From Phycisphaerae bacterium (lineage in GTDB: Bacteria > Planctomycetota > Phycisphaerae > Phycisphaerales > Phycisphaeraceae), in contig JAUIGU010000013.1 in assembly GCA_030432595.1 (NCBI GenBank), positions 32,577 through 96,576 on the forward strand: DNA of 64,000 nucleotides, written 5' to 3'. The notes beneath the pieces were generated by a model. The model was not told the origin of the DNA, ran no database searches, and was given only the letters and a program-made list of their open reading frames with translations. Positions 17,055-25,162 of this stretch are shown here, piece by piece (within the stretch, counting starts at the first letter, position 1; each line of letters starts with the position of its first letter). A program made the translations under genes and the position numbers.

Positions 17055-17894
17055 TCACCCCGAACCCTTCGCGTGTTTCCCAGGCCCCAGCAGCAGGCGC
17101 TTCAGACACAGCGCGAGGAACACCGAGTTGGTCCCGAAGTAGCGCTTCCACAGCCGGCGCGGCTCGCGGTAGAGGCGGTACAGCCACTCGAGCCCGCGGC
17201 GCTGCATCCACGGCGGGGCCATCTTCAACGTGCCCGCGTGGAAGTCGAACGCGGCACCGACCGCGAGTTGCACGCCCTTGATCTGGCCGGCGTGTTCGTG
17301 GATGAACAGCTCCTGCTTGGGGCAGCCCAGACCGATGAAGACGAGCTTTGCGCCGCTGTCGTTGATGCGTTGCACCATCGCCGCGTCTTCCTCGTCGGTG
17401 AGAGGGCGGAACGGCGGCGACTCGGCGCCGCGGATGTCCAGCGCGGGGAACGCCTCGCCTAAACGGGATTGAAGCTTCTCGATGACCTGCGGGCTGCTGC
17501 CGTAGAGGTAGACGCCCACGCCGGAGTCGGCGGCCCACTCGCAGAGGCGCCACATGGTGTGCGGGCCGTACACGCGTTCGCTGAGTTCGTCTTTGTGGAA
17601 GAGCTTCAGCGCCCAGCGCAGCGGCTGGCCGTCGGGGTTGACCAGGTCGATTTCGTTGAGGGCCCGGCGGAACGCCTCGTCGTGGACCGCGGTGACGACG
17701 CCGTGCACGGCGGTGAAGGCGACGGTGGCGGGTTTGCCTTCGAGCGCCCAGCGCGTGATGCGGGCGATGGCGCGCGGCGGATCGACGGCGTCGATGCGGA
17801 TGCCGAACAGGTCGCGCTTGGTGTCGCCCTCGGGCCGGGGCGGCGGGGGCGCGGCGCGGTCGACGAGTTGCTGGTTGCTGGCGTGGGTGGTCAT
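17055..17894 (-). CDS. WecG/TagA/CpsF family glycosyltransferase
   Basis: This 279-residue protein has the signature blocks of glycosyltransferase family 26: VAFTAVHGVVTAV, LVNPDGQPLRWALK, VYGPHTMW, VYLYGSSPQV and VFIGLGCPKQELFI. Members add N-acetylmannosaminuronate or N-acetylmannosamine to a lipid-linked sugar in the early steps of polysaccharide repeat-unit assembly. In this operon it probably adds the second sugar after the initiating transferase, whose gene lies only 13 bp upstream. The length is a little over the usual 240-260, due to the polar N-terminal 25 residues. Confidence 0.9.
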   Translation of the reverse strand: MTTHASNQQLVDRAAPPPPRPEGDTKRDLFGIRIDAVDPPRAIARITRWALEGKPATVAFTAVHGVVTAVHDEAFRRALNEIDLVNPDGQPLRWALKLFHKDELSERVYGPHTMWRLCEWAADSGVGVYLYGSSPQVIEKLQSRLGEAFPALDIRGAESPPFRPLTDEEDAAMVQRINDSGAKLVFIGLGCPKQELFIHEHAGQIKGVQLAVGAAFDFHAGTLKMAPPWMQRRGLEWLYRLYREPRRLWKRYFGTNSVFLALCLKRLLLGPGKHAKGSG

Positions 17895-17907
17895 GGTTGT
17901 TCGTCCG

Positions 17908-19146
17908 TCAGGACGCCCCGTCCCGCTTGACCACCGCGGGCACGGTGGCGGCGAGGATCTTCATGTCGTGCAGTAGGGTGCGCTTGCGGGCGTAACGCAG
18001 ATCCATGCGGGCCCAGTCGTCGAAGCTCACGCGCGACCGGCCCCACACCTGCCAGATGCAGGTCAGCCCGGGGTGGACGCTGTGGCGGACGTCGTGCCAG
18101 GGCTCGCACGCCTCGGCCTCGAACACCGGCAGGGGGCGTGGGCCCACGAGCGTCATGTCGCCCTTGAGCACGTTGAGCAGCTGCGGCAGCTCGTCGAGGC
18201 TCGTTGCGCGGATGATCTTTCCGACACGGGTCACGCGCGGGTCGTTGCGGATCTTGAACGCCGGGCCGTCCTGCTCGTTGAGCTCGAGCAGCTCGTTGCG
18301 CTGGCTCTCGGCGTCGACGACCATGGAGCGGAACTTGTACATCTCGAACGCGCGTCGGCCGGCGCCCATGCGGACCTGCTTGAACAGCGCCGGGCCCGGG
18401 GTTTCGAGCTTGATCGCGACGGCGACGGCGGCCAGGAGCGGCGCGCTGAGCGTCAACGCCGTGCCCGCGACCGTGACGTCGAGGGCACGCTTCCACAACG
18501 GCAGGGTGTCGGCGAAGTTCGAGATCAGGCAGGGCGCGTCGCTCGCGACGGGCGCGGTGTGGTGTGCGTCGTTGGCGGAGGCGATCCGCAGCGGCGGCGG
18601 GCCGTCGTGGTCCGGGCTGTGTCCGTCGTGGTGGGCGTGGCCGTTGCTTTGACCGTTCGCGTGACCGTTGCTTTGGCCGTCGCCGTGCCCGTGGTGGTTC
18701 GACCCGGGCGGCGGGCCCTGCGGGCGGGAGTCGTCGGCGAGCTGCTTGCGGCTGGACACGTAGCGGAAGACGGCGAAGTTGGTCACCAGGCCCTTGCGGC
18801 TCAGGCGGCGCTGGACCTGGCGGGCGAGCACCTCGGCGCCCAACGCGTCGGTGTCGGGCAGCAGCGCGAACGCGCGGTGGCCGTCGATCACGCCGACCTC
18901 GTCGGTGATGCGCAGCCGATCCGACAAGACCTCGAGCATGGTCCGCACCTTCCGCCGGCTGAGCCAGGTGCGCTTGGGCAGATAGAACACGACCAGCGAC
19001 ATGACGCCGCCGGCCCGGTCGATGCGCGAGCGCTCGCGCACCAGGACGTGGCGCAGGCGGTGCACCTCGCGCGGGGTCGGTGCCAGCGCGGCGGGCGTCG
19101 TGGGGTCGGTCGTCATCAGGCTGTGCTTTCTCGTCCGGGTCATCAT
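17908..19146 (-). CDS. Initiating sugar transferase with GGDEF-like N-terminal domain
   Basis: This 412-residue protein ends in a bacterial sugar transferase domain (PF02397; WbaP/WcaJ type): KRALDVTVAG with the single membrane re-entrant helix, KFRSM, DELPQLLNVLKGDM, VGPRP and PGLTCIWQVWGRSRV. It should transfer a sugar phosphate from a UDP-sugar to undecaprenyl phosphate and so start the repeat unit. The N-terminal 130 residues are unusual: SLVVFYLP, EVGVIDGHRAFALLPDT and AEVLARQVQRRL follow the spacing of a class III cyclase/GGDEF fold without the GGDEF residues. A His/Asn/Gly-rich linker (about 150-180) joins the parts. GGAAGGAAG precedes the paired ATGs. Confidence 0.88.
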   Translation of the reverse strand: MMTRTRKHSLMTTDPTTPAALAPTPREVHRLRHVLVRERSRIDRAGGVMSLVVFYLPKRTWLSRRKVRTMLEVLSDRLRITDEVGVIDGHRAFALLPDTDALGAEVLARQVQRRLSRKGLVTNFAVFRYVSSRKQLADDSRPQGPPPGSNHHGHGDGQSNGHANGQSNGHAHHDGHSPDHDGPPPLRIASANDAHHTAPVASDAPCLISNFADTLPLWKRALDVTVAGTALTLSAPLLAAVAVAIKLETPGPALFKQVRMGAGRRAFEMYKFRSMVVDAESQRNELLELNEQDGPAFKIRNDPRVTRVGKIIRATSLDELPQLLNVLKGDMTLVGPRPLPVFEAEACEPWHDVRHSVHPGLTCIWQVWGRSRVSFDDWARMDLRYARKRTLLHDMKILAATVPAVVKRDGAS

Positions 19147-19231
19147 GCCCTTGCTTCCTTCCGTGCCCGGCGTGGCCGGGGTGTTTCTCCCTGGGTCTGT
19201 CCGTCCGCGTAGCGGCTCCGACCGTCCGTGG

Positions 19232-20440
19232 TCAGACGCGCGACGGCTCCTGGTTCCCCTCGGCCGGTGTTGTGGTCTTCTGGGTATCGAGGCAGGCGAT
19301 CAGCGTGTCACAGATCGCGTTGATGTCGTCGGTGGTCAGCAGTGGGTGCAGCGGCAGCGTGACTTCCCGCGCGGCGGCGTCCATCGTGTGGGGCAGGTTC
19401 GGCGTGCCGCGCACGTGGGCGCGGATGTGCGTGAACTCGTGCACCGGCGGGTAGTGGAACGTGGTCTGCACGCCCGCGTCCTGCAACGCGTCGCGCAACG
19501 CCTGCCGGTCGATCGACGCGTCGAGCATGACGGCCATGACGTGGTGCGCGCTGTCCTCAAGCCGGTCGGCGAACGGAATCGTCACGCCGGGAAGCTCCGC
19601 GAGGCGTTTGCGGTAGTGGGCAACAAGGTCGTGTCGCTTGGCGTTGTTCGTGTCGAGTTTTTCGAGTTGGATCAGGCCGATGGCGGCGGTGATCTCGGTG
19701 GCGCGGTAGTTGAAGCCGGTCTGCACGACGTCGTACTGCGACGCCCGGCCGGTGGCCTTGTCCCAACTGGTCTTGGTCATGCCGTGCGAGCGCCCGAGGC
19801 GGACGCGCTGGGCGATCTGCTCGTCGTCGGTGACGACCATGCCGCCCTCGCCGGTGACGAGGTTCTTGTTGGCGAAGAAGCTGAAGCAGCCGACGTGCCC
19901 GATCGTGCCGGCGTGCTTGCCGGTGTATGGCGAGCCTTCGCGGCCCTGGTACGCCGCGCCGATGGCGTGGCAGGCGTCTTCGACGACGGCAAAGTCGTGC
20001 TTGTCGGCCAGGGCCATGACCGCGTCCATGTCGCAGGGGTAGCCGGCCATGTGGACGACGACGGCGGCCTTGGTGCGCGGCGTGATCTTGGCTTCGAGGT
20101 CGGCGACGCCGAGATTCAGGTCGTCGGCCGAGGCGATGTCGACGAACACGGGCGTCGCGCCGCAGTAGAGCACCGCGTTGACCGACGCGACGAACGTGAA
20201 CGACGGCACGAGCACCTCGTCGCCCGGCCCGACGTCGAGCGCGAGCAGCGCCAGGTGCAGCGCGGCCGTGCAGTTGGACACGAGCACCGCGTGCTCCGCG
20301 CCGAACTTGTCGGCGAAGGCCTCTTCGAACGCGGCGCTGCGCGGGCCGACCGACAGCCACTTGCCGCGCACCACGTCGGCGGCGGCTTGGGCTTCGGCTT
20401 CGCCGAGGTCGGCGTCACTGACCAGGTACTTCATGCTCAC
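19232..20440 (-). CDS. DegT/DnrJ/EryC1/StrS aminotransferase
   Basis: This 402-residue PLP enzyme makes amino sugars from nucleotide-linked keto-sugars. It shows LSVGPRSAAFEE, VLVSNCTAALHLAL, PSFTFVASVNAV, EDACHAIGA, and the PLP lysine K192 in the SFFANKNLVTGEGG block, followed by RVRLGRSHG and GFNYRATEITAAIG. All of these are standard for the family. With the epimerase next to it, it probably supplies an amino sugar for the polysaccharide. The start may be the GTG at 20440, which has GGAG ten bases before it, or the ATG two codons later. Confidence 0.92.
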   Translation of the reverse strand: MSMKYLVSDADLGEAEAQAAADVVRGKWLSVGPRSAAFEEAFADKFGAEHAVLVSNCTAALHLALLALDVGPGDEVLVPSFTFVASVNAVLYCGATPVFVDIASADDLNLGVADLEAKITPRTKAAVVVHMAGYPCDMDAVMALADKHDFAVVEDACHAIGAAYQGREGSPYTGKHAGTIGHVGCFSFFANKNLVTGEGGMVVTDDEQIAQRVRLGRSHGMTKTSWDKATGRASQYDVVQTGFNYRATEITAAIGLIQLEKLDTNNAKRHDLVAHYRKRLAELPGVTIPFADRLEDSAHHVMAVMLDASIDRQALRDALQDAGVQTTFHYPPVHEFTHIRAHVRGTPNLPHTMDAAAREVTLPLHPLLTTDDINAICDTLIACLDTQKTTTPAEGNQEPSRV

Positions 20441-20499
20441 GGTTCACGTTCTCCAGAACACATGGCTCACGCCGTGGTCCACTTTCCGGGGGGCGGGGG

Positions 20500-21462
20500 T
20501 CAGTTGCGGTAGCGGGCGTCCATGGGGTCGGGCCAGACCTGCTGCTTGAGCGCCGCGCCGACCTCGGCGACGCCGTCGTCGATGGACCAGTCGGGCGTGA
20601 AGCCCAGGCGGTCTTTCACCTTGCCGAAGGCCACGCGGTAGCTGCGCGGGTCGTTGTTGAGCTCCACGAACTCGAGCGACGCGTCGTCGATGTGTTTCAC
20701 GACGGACTCGCCCAGGTCGATCTTGCGGGTGTTGTTGTCGTCGCCGCCGAGGTTGAAGACCTCGCCGCACACGGTGTCGCGGTCGGCGTCGAGGACGGTC
20801 TGGAAGCCCTTGGCGATGTCTCGGACGTGGATGAAGGGTCGCCAGAACTGCTCGCCGTAGATCACGACCTTCTGGTCCTTGACCGCGGCGAGGGTGAAGT
20901 CGCTGACGAGCAGGTCGAAGCGCATGCGCGGCGACACGCCGAACGCGGTGCTTAGCCGCAGCACGGTCGGGCAGAACGTGTCGCTGGCGGCGGCGAGGAT
21001 TTCCTGCTCGGCCTGGACCTTGGTCTCTGAATAGACCGAGATGGGGTTGAGCGGGGCGTTCTCGTCGACGGGCGCGGAGGTGTCGGCGACGCCGTAGTTG
21101 CTGCAGGTGCTGGCGAAGACGAAGCGTTGAACGCCGACTTCTTGGGCGACTTTGAGCAGGACGCGGGCGCCGCCGAGGTTGATGTCGCGGGCCTCGTCGG
21201 GGTCGCGGTTGCAGGCGGGCTCGCCGACGATGGCGGCCAGCAGGCACACGGCGTCCTGTCCCTCCAACGCGTTACGCACGGCGGCCTCGTCGCGGATGTC
21301 TCCGCGGATGAGCGTGAAGCGCGGCTGGCCGAGCAGGCAGGTCAGCGACTCCGCGCCGAAGGATAACCGGTCAAACACGGTCACCTCGTGACCGGCCTCC
21401 CAGAGGCGGTGGGCCATGGGGGCCCCGACATATCCGGCTCCGCCGGCGATCAAAACTTTCAC
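20500..21462 (-). CDS. NAD-dependent sugar epimerase/dehydratase
   Basis: This 320-residue extended short-chain dehydrogenase acts on nucleotide sugars. It has the Rossmann GGAGYVG close to the N-terminus, DIRD for the adenine, and VFASTCSNYGV, with the active-site YSETK and its tyrosine and lysine about 20 residues further on. RLSTAFGVSPRMRFD and RPFIHVRDIAKG are typical of the UDP-sugar epimerase branch. The GTG at 21462 is chosen because AGGAGAG lies seven bases before it and the residues upstream are not conserved-looking. A 50-bp gap separates it from the nucleotidyltransferase gene. Confidence 0.9.
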   Translation of the reverse strand: MKVLIAGGAGYVGAPMAHRLWEAGHEVTVFDRLSFGAESLTCLLGQPRFTLIRGDIRDEAAVRNALEGQDAVCLLAAIVGEPACNRDPDEARDINLGGARVLLKVAQEVGVQRFVFASTCSNYGVADTSAPVDENAPLNPISVYSETKVQAEQEILAAASDTFCPTVLRLSTAFGVSPRMRFDLLVSDFTLAAVKDQKVVIYGEQFWRPFIHVRDIAKGFQTVLDADRDTVCGEVFNLGGDDNNTRKIDLGESVVKHIDDASLEFVELNNDPRSYRVAFGKVKDRLGFTPDWSIDDGVAEVGAALKQQVWPDPMDARYRN

Positions 21463-21512
21463 GGACAGGCTCTCCTGGTCAAACGCGGAAAAAACCAAAG
21501 CAAACACACACA

Positions 21513-22298
21513 TCAAGCGGTCACGTCGTCCTTGCGGCGCAGCGGGTGATCGAGCACCATCGGTTTGGACACGTCCACCTCGGCGGGCAGGAACCGGTCG
21601 CGCATCTTCAGGAAGCGCTGGGTCGCCAGGGCGTAGTCTTCGGGCCGGCCGATGTCGAGCCACTCGCAGTCGGAGGTGTAGACCTTGACCTTGCGGTTGT
21701 TATTCATGAGGCGGTGGACCATGGTGGGCAGGTCGGTGAACTCGCCGGGTATGACCAGGTCCAGCACGTCGCGGTTGAAGATGTAGACGCCCATCGACAC
21801 GTCGTAGTGCAGCCGGGGCTTTTCCTTGTAGCCGGTGACTTCGAGCTGCTCGTCGTACTCGATGACGCCCAGGTCGATCTTTACTTCCTTGGGGTGGGTG
21901 GCGATGGTGAGCTCGGCCTCGTTGTCGCGGTGGTAGTTGTAGAGCTGGCCGTAGTCGATGGTGCTGAGCACGTCGCCATTCATCACGAGGAACTGCTCGG
22001 GCAGGTCGTCGATCAAGGTGAGCGGCGCAACGGTGCCGAGCGGTTTTTCTTCGCGTGAGTATTCGATCTTCACGTTCCACTTCGACCCGTCGCCGAAGTA
22101 GGCCATGAGCAATTCGGCCAAGTGCCCAACGGCGAAGGTGAAGCGCCGGAAGCCGTGGTGCTTGAGTTGGCGGATGACGATCTCGAGGATCGGCAGGTCC
22201 GCGACGGGCGCGAGCGGCTTGGGGAAGTTGATGGTGTAGGGCTGGAGGCGTCGGCCTTTGCCCCCGGCGAGGATGACGGCGTGCTTTTCGTGGGTCAT
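21513..22298 (-). CDS. Sugar-phosphate nucleotidyltransferase
   Basis: This 261-residue enzyme of the GlmU/RfbA-like nucleotidyltransferase family activates a sugar phosphate to an NDP-sugar. The N-terminus AVILAGGKGRRLQPYT with the following PKPL is the nucleotide-binding signature. PLGTVAPL, FLVMNGDVLSTIDY with the metal-binding aspartate, and YKEKPRLHYDVSMGVYIF follow. The C-terminal EWLDIGRPEDYALA is typical of short members without a left-handed helix domain. The ATG has GGAGGAG before it and overlaps the preceding stop by four bases (ATGA). Confidence 0.9.
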   Translation of the reverse strand: MTHEKHAVILAGGKGRRLQPYTINFPKPLAPVADLPILEIVIRQLKHHGFRRFTFAVGHLAELLMAYFGDGSKWNVKIEYSREEKPLGTVAPLTLIDDLPEQFLVMNGDVLSTIDYGQLYNYHRDNEAELTIATHPKEVKIDLGVIEYDEQLEVTGYKEKPRLHYDVSMGVYIFNRDVLDLVIPGEFTDLPTMVHRLMNNNRKVKVYTSDCEWLDIGRPEDYALATQRFLKMRDRFLPAEVDVSKPMVLDHPLRRKDDVTA

Positions 22299-23548
22299 CG
22301 GACGTTCTCCTCCAGGACGGCGTCGTCGGAAAGCGATGCGGTTTCGAAGTCGGCCAGGACCGAGGAGGCGGCGGCCGCGTCGTGACGACGGGTGATGGCG
22401 CGGCGGTAGGTGTCGATCAGGCTGCGGTAGGCCGGCTCGGCGCTGAACTGGATCTCGTAGGTGTGGCGGACCGAGCCGCGGAGGGAGCGCAGGGCGGGCG
22501 GGTTGCCCATCATGTCCTTGACGGCGTCGCGGAGGGCGTCGGCGTCGCCGGGCGGGAAGACGCGGCCGGTCTTGCCGGCCATGACCAGCTCGGGGATGGC
22601 GCCGCGGTCGCTGCCGACGATGGGCGTGCCGGCCTGCATGGCTTCGAGCAGGGTCATGGGCATGCCCTCGTAGGTCTGCGAGGGGAACACGAGCAGGGCG
22701 GCGGCGCGGAGTTCGGCCTCGACCATCTCGCGGGGGCAGTGGCCCAGGTACTTCACGTTGCGGCGACGCCGGGCGAGGTCGCGGACGGCGTCGGCCATCG
22801 GCCCGCCGCCGGCGACGTGCAGCGGAAGGTCCAGGTCGTCGCGGTCCCAGGCCTCGATGAGCGTGCCGATGCCTTTTTCGGGCGATAGCCGGCCGAGGAA
22901 CATCGCGAACTTGCCGTCGCCGTGGCCGACGCCCAGGTCTTCGCGGAGGAAGTTGGGTTTGCAGACGATGTGATCGGGGTCGAACCCGGCCGCGACGAAC
23001 TTGTCGCGGGCGAACCGGCTGCAGGTGACCATGAGGTCGATGTGTTTGCGGAAAGTGCCCAGGAGGTGGTGGGCCGCGAGCATGCCGGCGATCGACGCCG
23101 TGGCTGCGCGGTTCTCGCGGTAGCAGGCGTGGCGGACGGCCGGCCACTTGAAAGTTTTGTGGACGCACTTCTCGCACGGCGTGCCGTCGAGCTGGCAGTA
23201 CGCGCCGGGGCAGACGAGTCGGTAGTTGTGGAGGGTCTGCACGACCGCGGCGCCGGCCGAGCGCGCGGCCGAGTAGATCGACGGCGACATCAGCGGCAGG
23301 GTGTTGTGGACGTGGACGACGTCGGGCTTGAACGTCAGCACGCGTTCGCGGATGTCGTGGCGGGCCTCACGGCTCCAGACCGTCTTGCCCAGCAGTTGCA
23401 GCCGGGTGTAGCGCGCGACGTCGTCGTTGTGCAGGACGTACTGCTCAACGGTGTGGCCGTAGTCTTCCAGCAGCGCCTTTTCTTCGGCGAGGACCCGGTC
23501 TTCGCCGCCGGGCTGCTGATAGTAGTTGTGGCATTGCAGGATCTTCAC
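22295..23548 (-). CDS. GT4-type glycosyltransferase, first gene of the EPS operon
   Basis: This 417-residue GT-B glycosyltransferase has the N-terminal QQPGGEDRV, VVHVHNTLPLMSPS in the acceptor domain, and FLGRLSPEKGIGTLIEAW plus FPSQTYEGMPMTLLEAM in the donor domain. The last contains the EX7E pair of family GT4. Four cysteines (CPGAYC, then CEKC) suggest a small structural zinc site in the acceptor domain, as seen in some GT4 proteins of EPS loci. The GTG at 23548 is preceded by GGGAGAG with suitable spacing. It heads a ten-gene operon that continues to 10740 with overlaps or gaps under 90 bp. Confidence 0.9.
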   Translation of the reverse strand: MKILQCHNYYQQPGGEDRVLAEEKALLEDYGHTVEQYVLHNDDVARYTRLQLLGKTVWSREARHDIRERVLTFKPDVVHVHNTLPLMSPSIYSAARSAGAAVVQTLHNYRLVCPGAYCQLDGTPCEKCVHKTFKWPAVRHACYRENRAATASIAGMLAAHHLLGTFRKHIDLMVTCSRFARDKFVAAGFDPDHIVCKPNFLREDLGVGHGDGKFAMFLGRLSPEKGIGTLIEAWDRDDLDLPLHVAGGGPMADAVRDLARRRRNVKYLGHCPREMVEAELRAAALLVFPSQTYEGMPMTLLEAMQAGTPIVGSDRGAIPELVMAGKTGRVFPPGDADALRDAVKDMMGNPPALRSLRGSVRHTYEIQFSAEPAYRSLIDTYRRAITRRHDAAAASSVLADFETASLSDDAVLEENVR

Positions 23549-23994
23549 CGCGCCATCTCTCCCGTTCCGCGAACGCCGGCGGTGGCAGGCACACAGCCAA
23601 CGCCCACAACTTTCTCGGCCCCGACCGTCCGGGCGCTCGCCCGGCGGCACCCACCCGCGCGCGTTCACACCGCGCTGAAAGGTGGGGTGACGACACAACT
23701 AGCTCGCCAACCACGACCCGATGCGGTGCGCAGCCTCCCTGGCCTCAGCACCGTCAAATGCACCGCGCCGGCCGTGTGGCAGAACGCGGGATTCTCCCCG
23801 AGGGCATCCGTTCCCTCCCTCTATGGGTGTCTAAGATAGCTCCTCAAACCGGGAGGGGAACGGCAAAACGTGGTTTTCATTTGTTTTGTTCTTGCAAACC
23901 CGGGCGGCGTGAACGCGTTGGCAAAATAGGCGCTTTGTCGCCAGACGGACCCCCGGATAACCCCGTAGAGGTTCGAGGAGAACACAGGCAATCC
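23549..23994. other. Divergent promoter region between EPS operon and beta-helix gene
   Basis: This 446-bp region holds no convincing gene. It must contain the start of the EPS transcript on the minus strand and of the beta-helix gene on the plus strand. An AT-richer part around 23860-23935 is the likeliest place for the plus-strand promoter. I see no clear -35/-10 pair or palindromic operator. Confidence 0.45.
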
Positions 23995-25071
23995 ATGACA
24001 CCGAACCGCCGCACCTCCGCGCGACGCATCCCCCGGGTCCGGCGGTTTTTGTGGCGGTGGGTTTTGCCGGTGTGGTTGGCCGGGGTAAGCGTTTCGGCGT
24101 CGCCGGCTTGCGGCCAACCCCCCCAGCCCGGGGTCGAGCTTCGTGAGGGCGCCGCGGTCCGGCAGACCGGTCGGCGGAACGTACGGATCGAAGCCCGGTG
24201 GATCGTCGCCTCGCCTTCGATTGTGTTGACGGACTGCCACGGCGTGGTCATCACGGGCTGCGACCTGAACAGCATTCAACTCAACGGCTGCACCGACGTG
24301 GTGATCGAGAACAACACGGTCCACGACAGCGACCGGGTGGGCGTCGGGCTGGACGAGTGCCGGGAGGTGGTGGTGCGGGGCAACCGTTTTTCCCGGGTTT
24401 CGTCGGGGGTTTACGCCCACCGCAGCTCGGGCGTCCGGGTGTTGAGCAACCGCTGCGAGGACGTGCGGGGCCCGATGCCGCGCGGGCAGATGGTGCAGTT
24501 CGACAAGGTCACGGGATCGGGCAACGAGGTTGCGTTCAACCTGGCCCTCAACCGCTTCGGGCAGAGCCGGCCCGAGGACGTGGTCAGCGTTTACCAGAGC
24601 CGGGGCACGCCCGACGCGCCGATCGACGTGCACCACAACCTGATCCTGGGCGACCCGACGCGGGGCAGCTCAGGCAAAAGCGATTCGGGCTCGGGGATCA
24701 TGCTCGGCGACGGCGGGGGGGCGTTCCAGGTCGCGCGGCAGAACCTGCTGCTTTCGCCCGGGCAGGTCGGCATCGGCGTGGCGGGCGGGGAACACATCGC
24801 GGTCACCGGCAACCTCGTACGCGGCGCGGCGTCGGACGTGTCGAATGTCGGCATCTACGCTTGGAACCAGAGCGGCAAGCCCGGCGGGAACATCACCGTC
24901 ACCGACAACGCCGTGCACTGGACCAACGCGGACGGCGTGGCGAACGATTTGTGGTTCGGCGAGGGCTTCGGCCGGGTCCGTGAAGCGGGCAACACGCCGC
25001 GGGCCACGGACCTGCTCGCGCTGCGGTCGTTGTGGCGGCGGTGGTTGGCGGCGTTCGTCGCGGCGAAGTAG
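23995..25071 (+). CDS. Secreted right-handed beta-helix protein
   Basis: This 358-residue exported protein has an Arg-rich N-region and a hydrophobic core (WVLPVWLAGVSVSASPACG) as signal peptide. The body is made of short rungs of about 22 residues with the pattern VxIxxNxxxxxxxxGV, for example VVIENNTVHDSDRVGVGLDE, VVVRGNRFSRVSSGVYAH and IAVTGNLVRGAAS. This is the parallel beta-helix seen in pectate lyases, alginate epimerases and carbohydrate-binding surface proteins. No catalytic residues can be assigned. It is transcribed away from the EPS operon and lies 91 bp before the LEPR protein, so a role at the polysaccharide surface is plausible but not shown. Confidence 0.8.
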   Translation: MTPNRRTSARRIPRVRRFLWRWVLPVWLAGVSVSASPACGQPPQPGVELREGAAVRQTGRRNVRIEARWIVASPSIVLTDCHGVVITGCDLNSIQLNGCTDVVIENNTVHDSDRVGVGLDECREVVVRGNRFSRVSSGVYAHRSSGVRVLSNRCEDVRGPMPRGQMVQFDKVTGSGNEVAFNLALNRFGQSRPEDVVSVYQSRGTPDAPIDVHHNLILGDPTRGSSGKSDSGSGIMLGDGGGAFQVARQNLLLSPGQVGIGVAGGEHIAVTGNLVRGAASDVSNVGIYAWNQSGKPGGNITVTDNAVHWTNADGVANDLWFGEGFGRVREAGNTPRATDLLALRSLWRRWLAAFVAAK

Positions 25072-25162
25072 TCCCCGGAAATACCCGCAGGACCCGGACA
25101 ATCCCTTGACGCGCCCCGCGTTACGGGTGATATTCGGTTTCCGAGGATTGGAGAAAGCCGCG

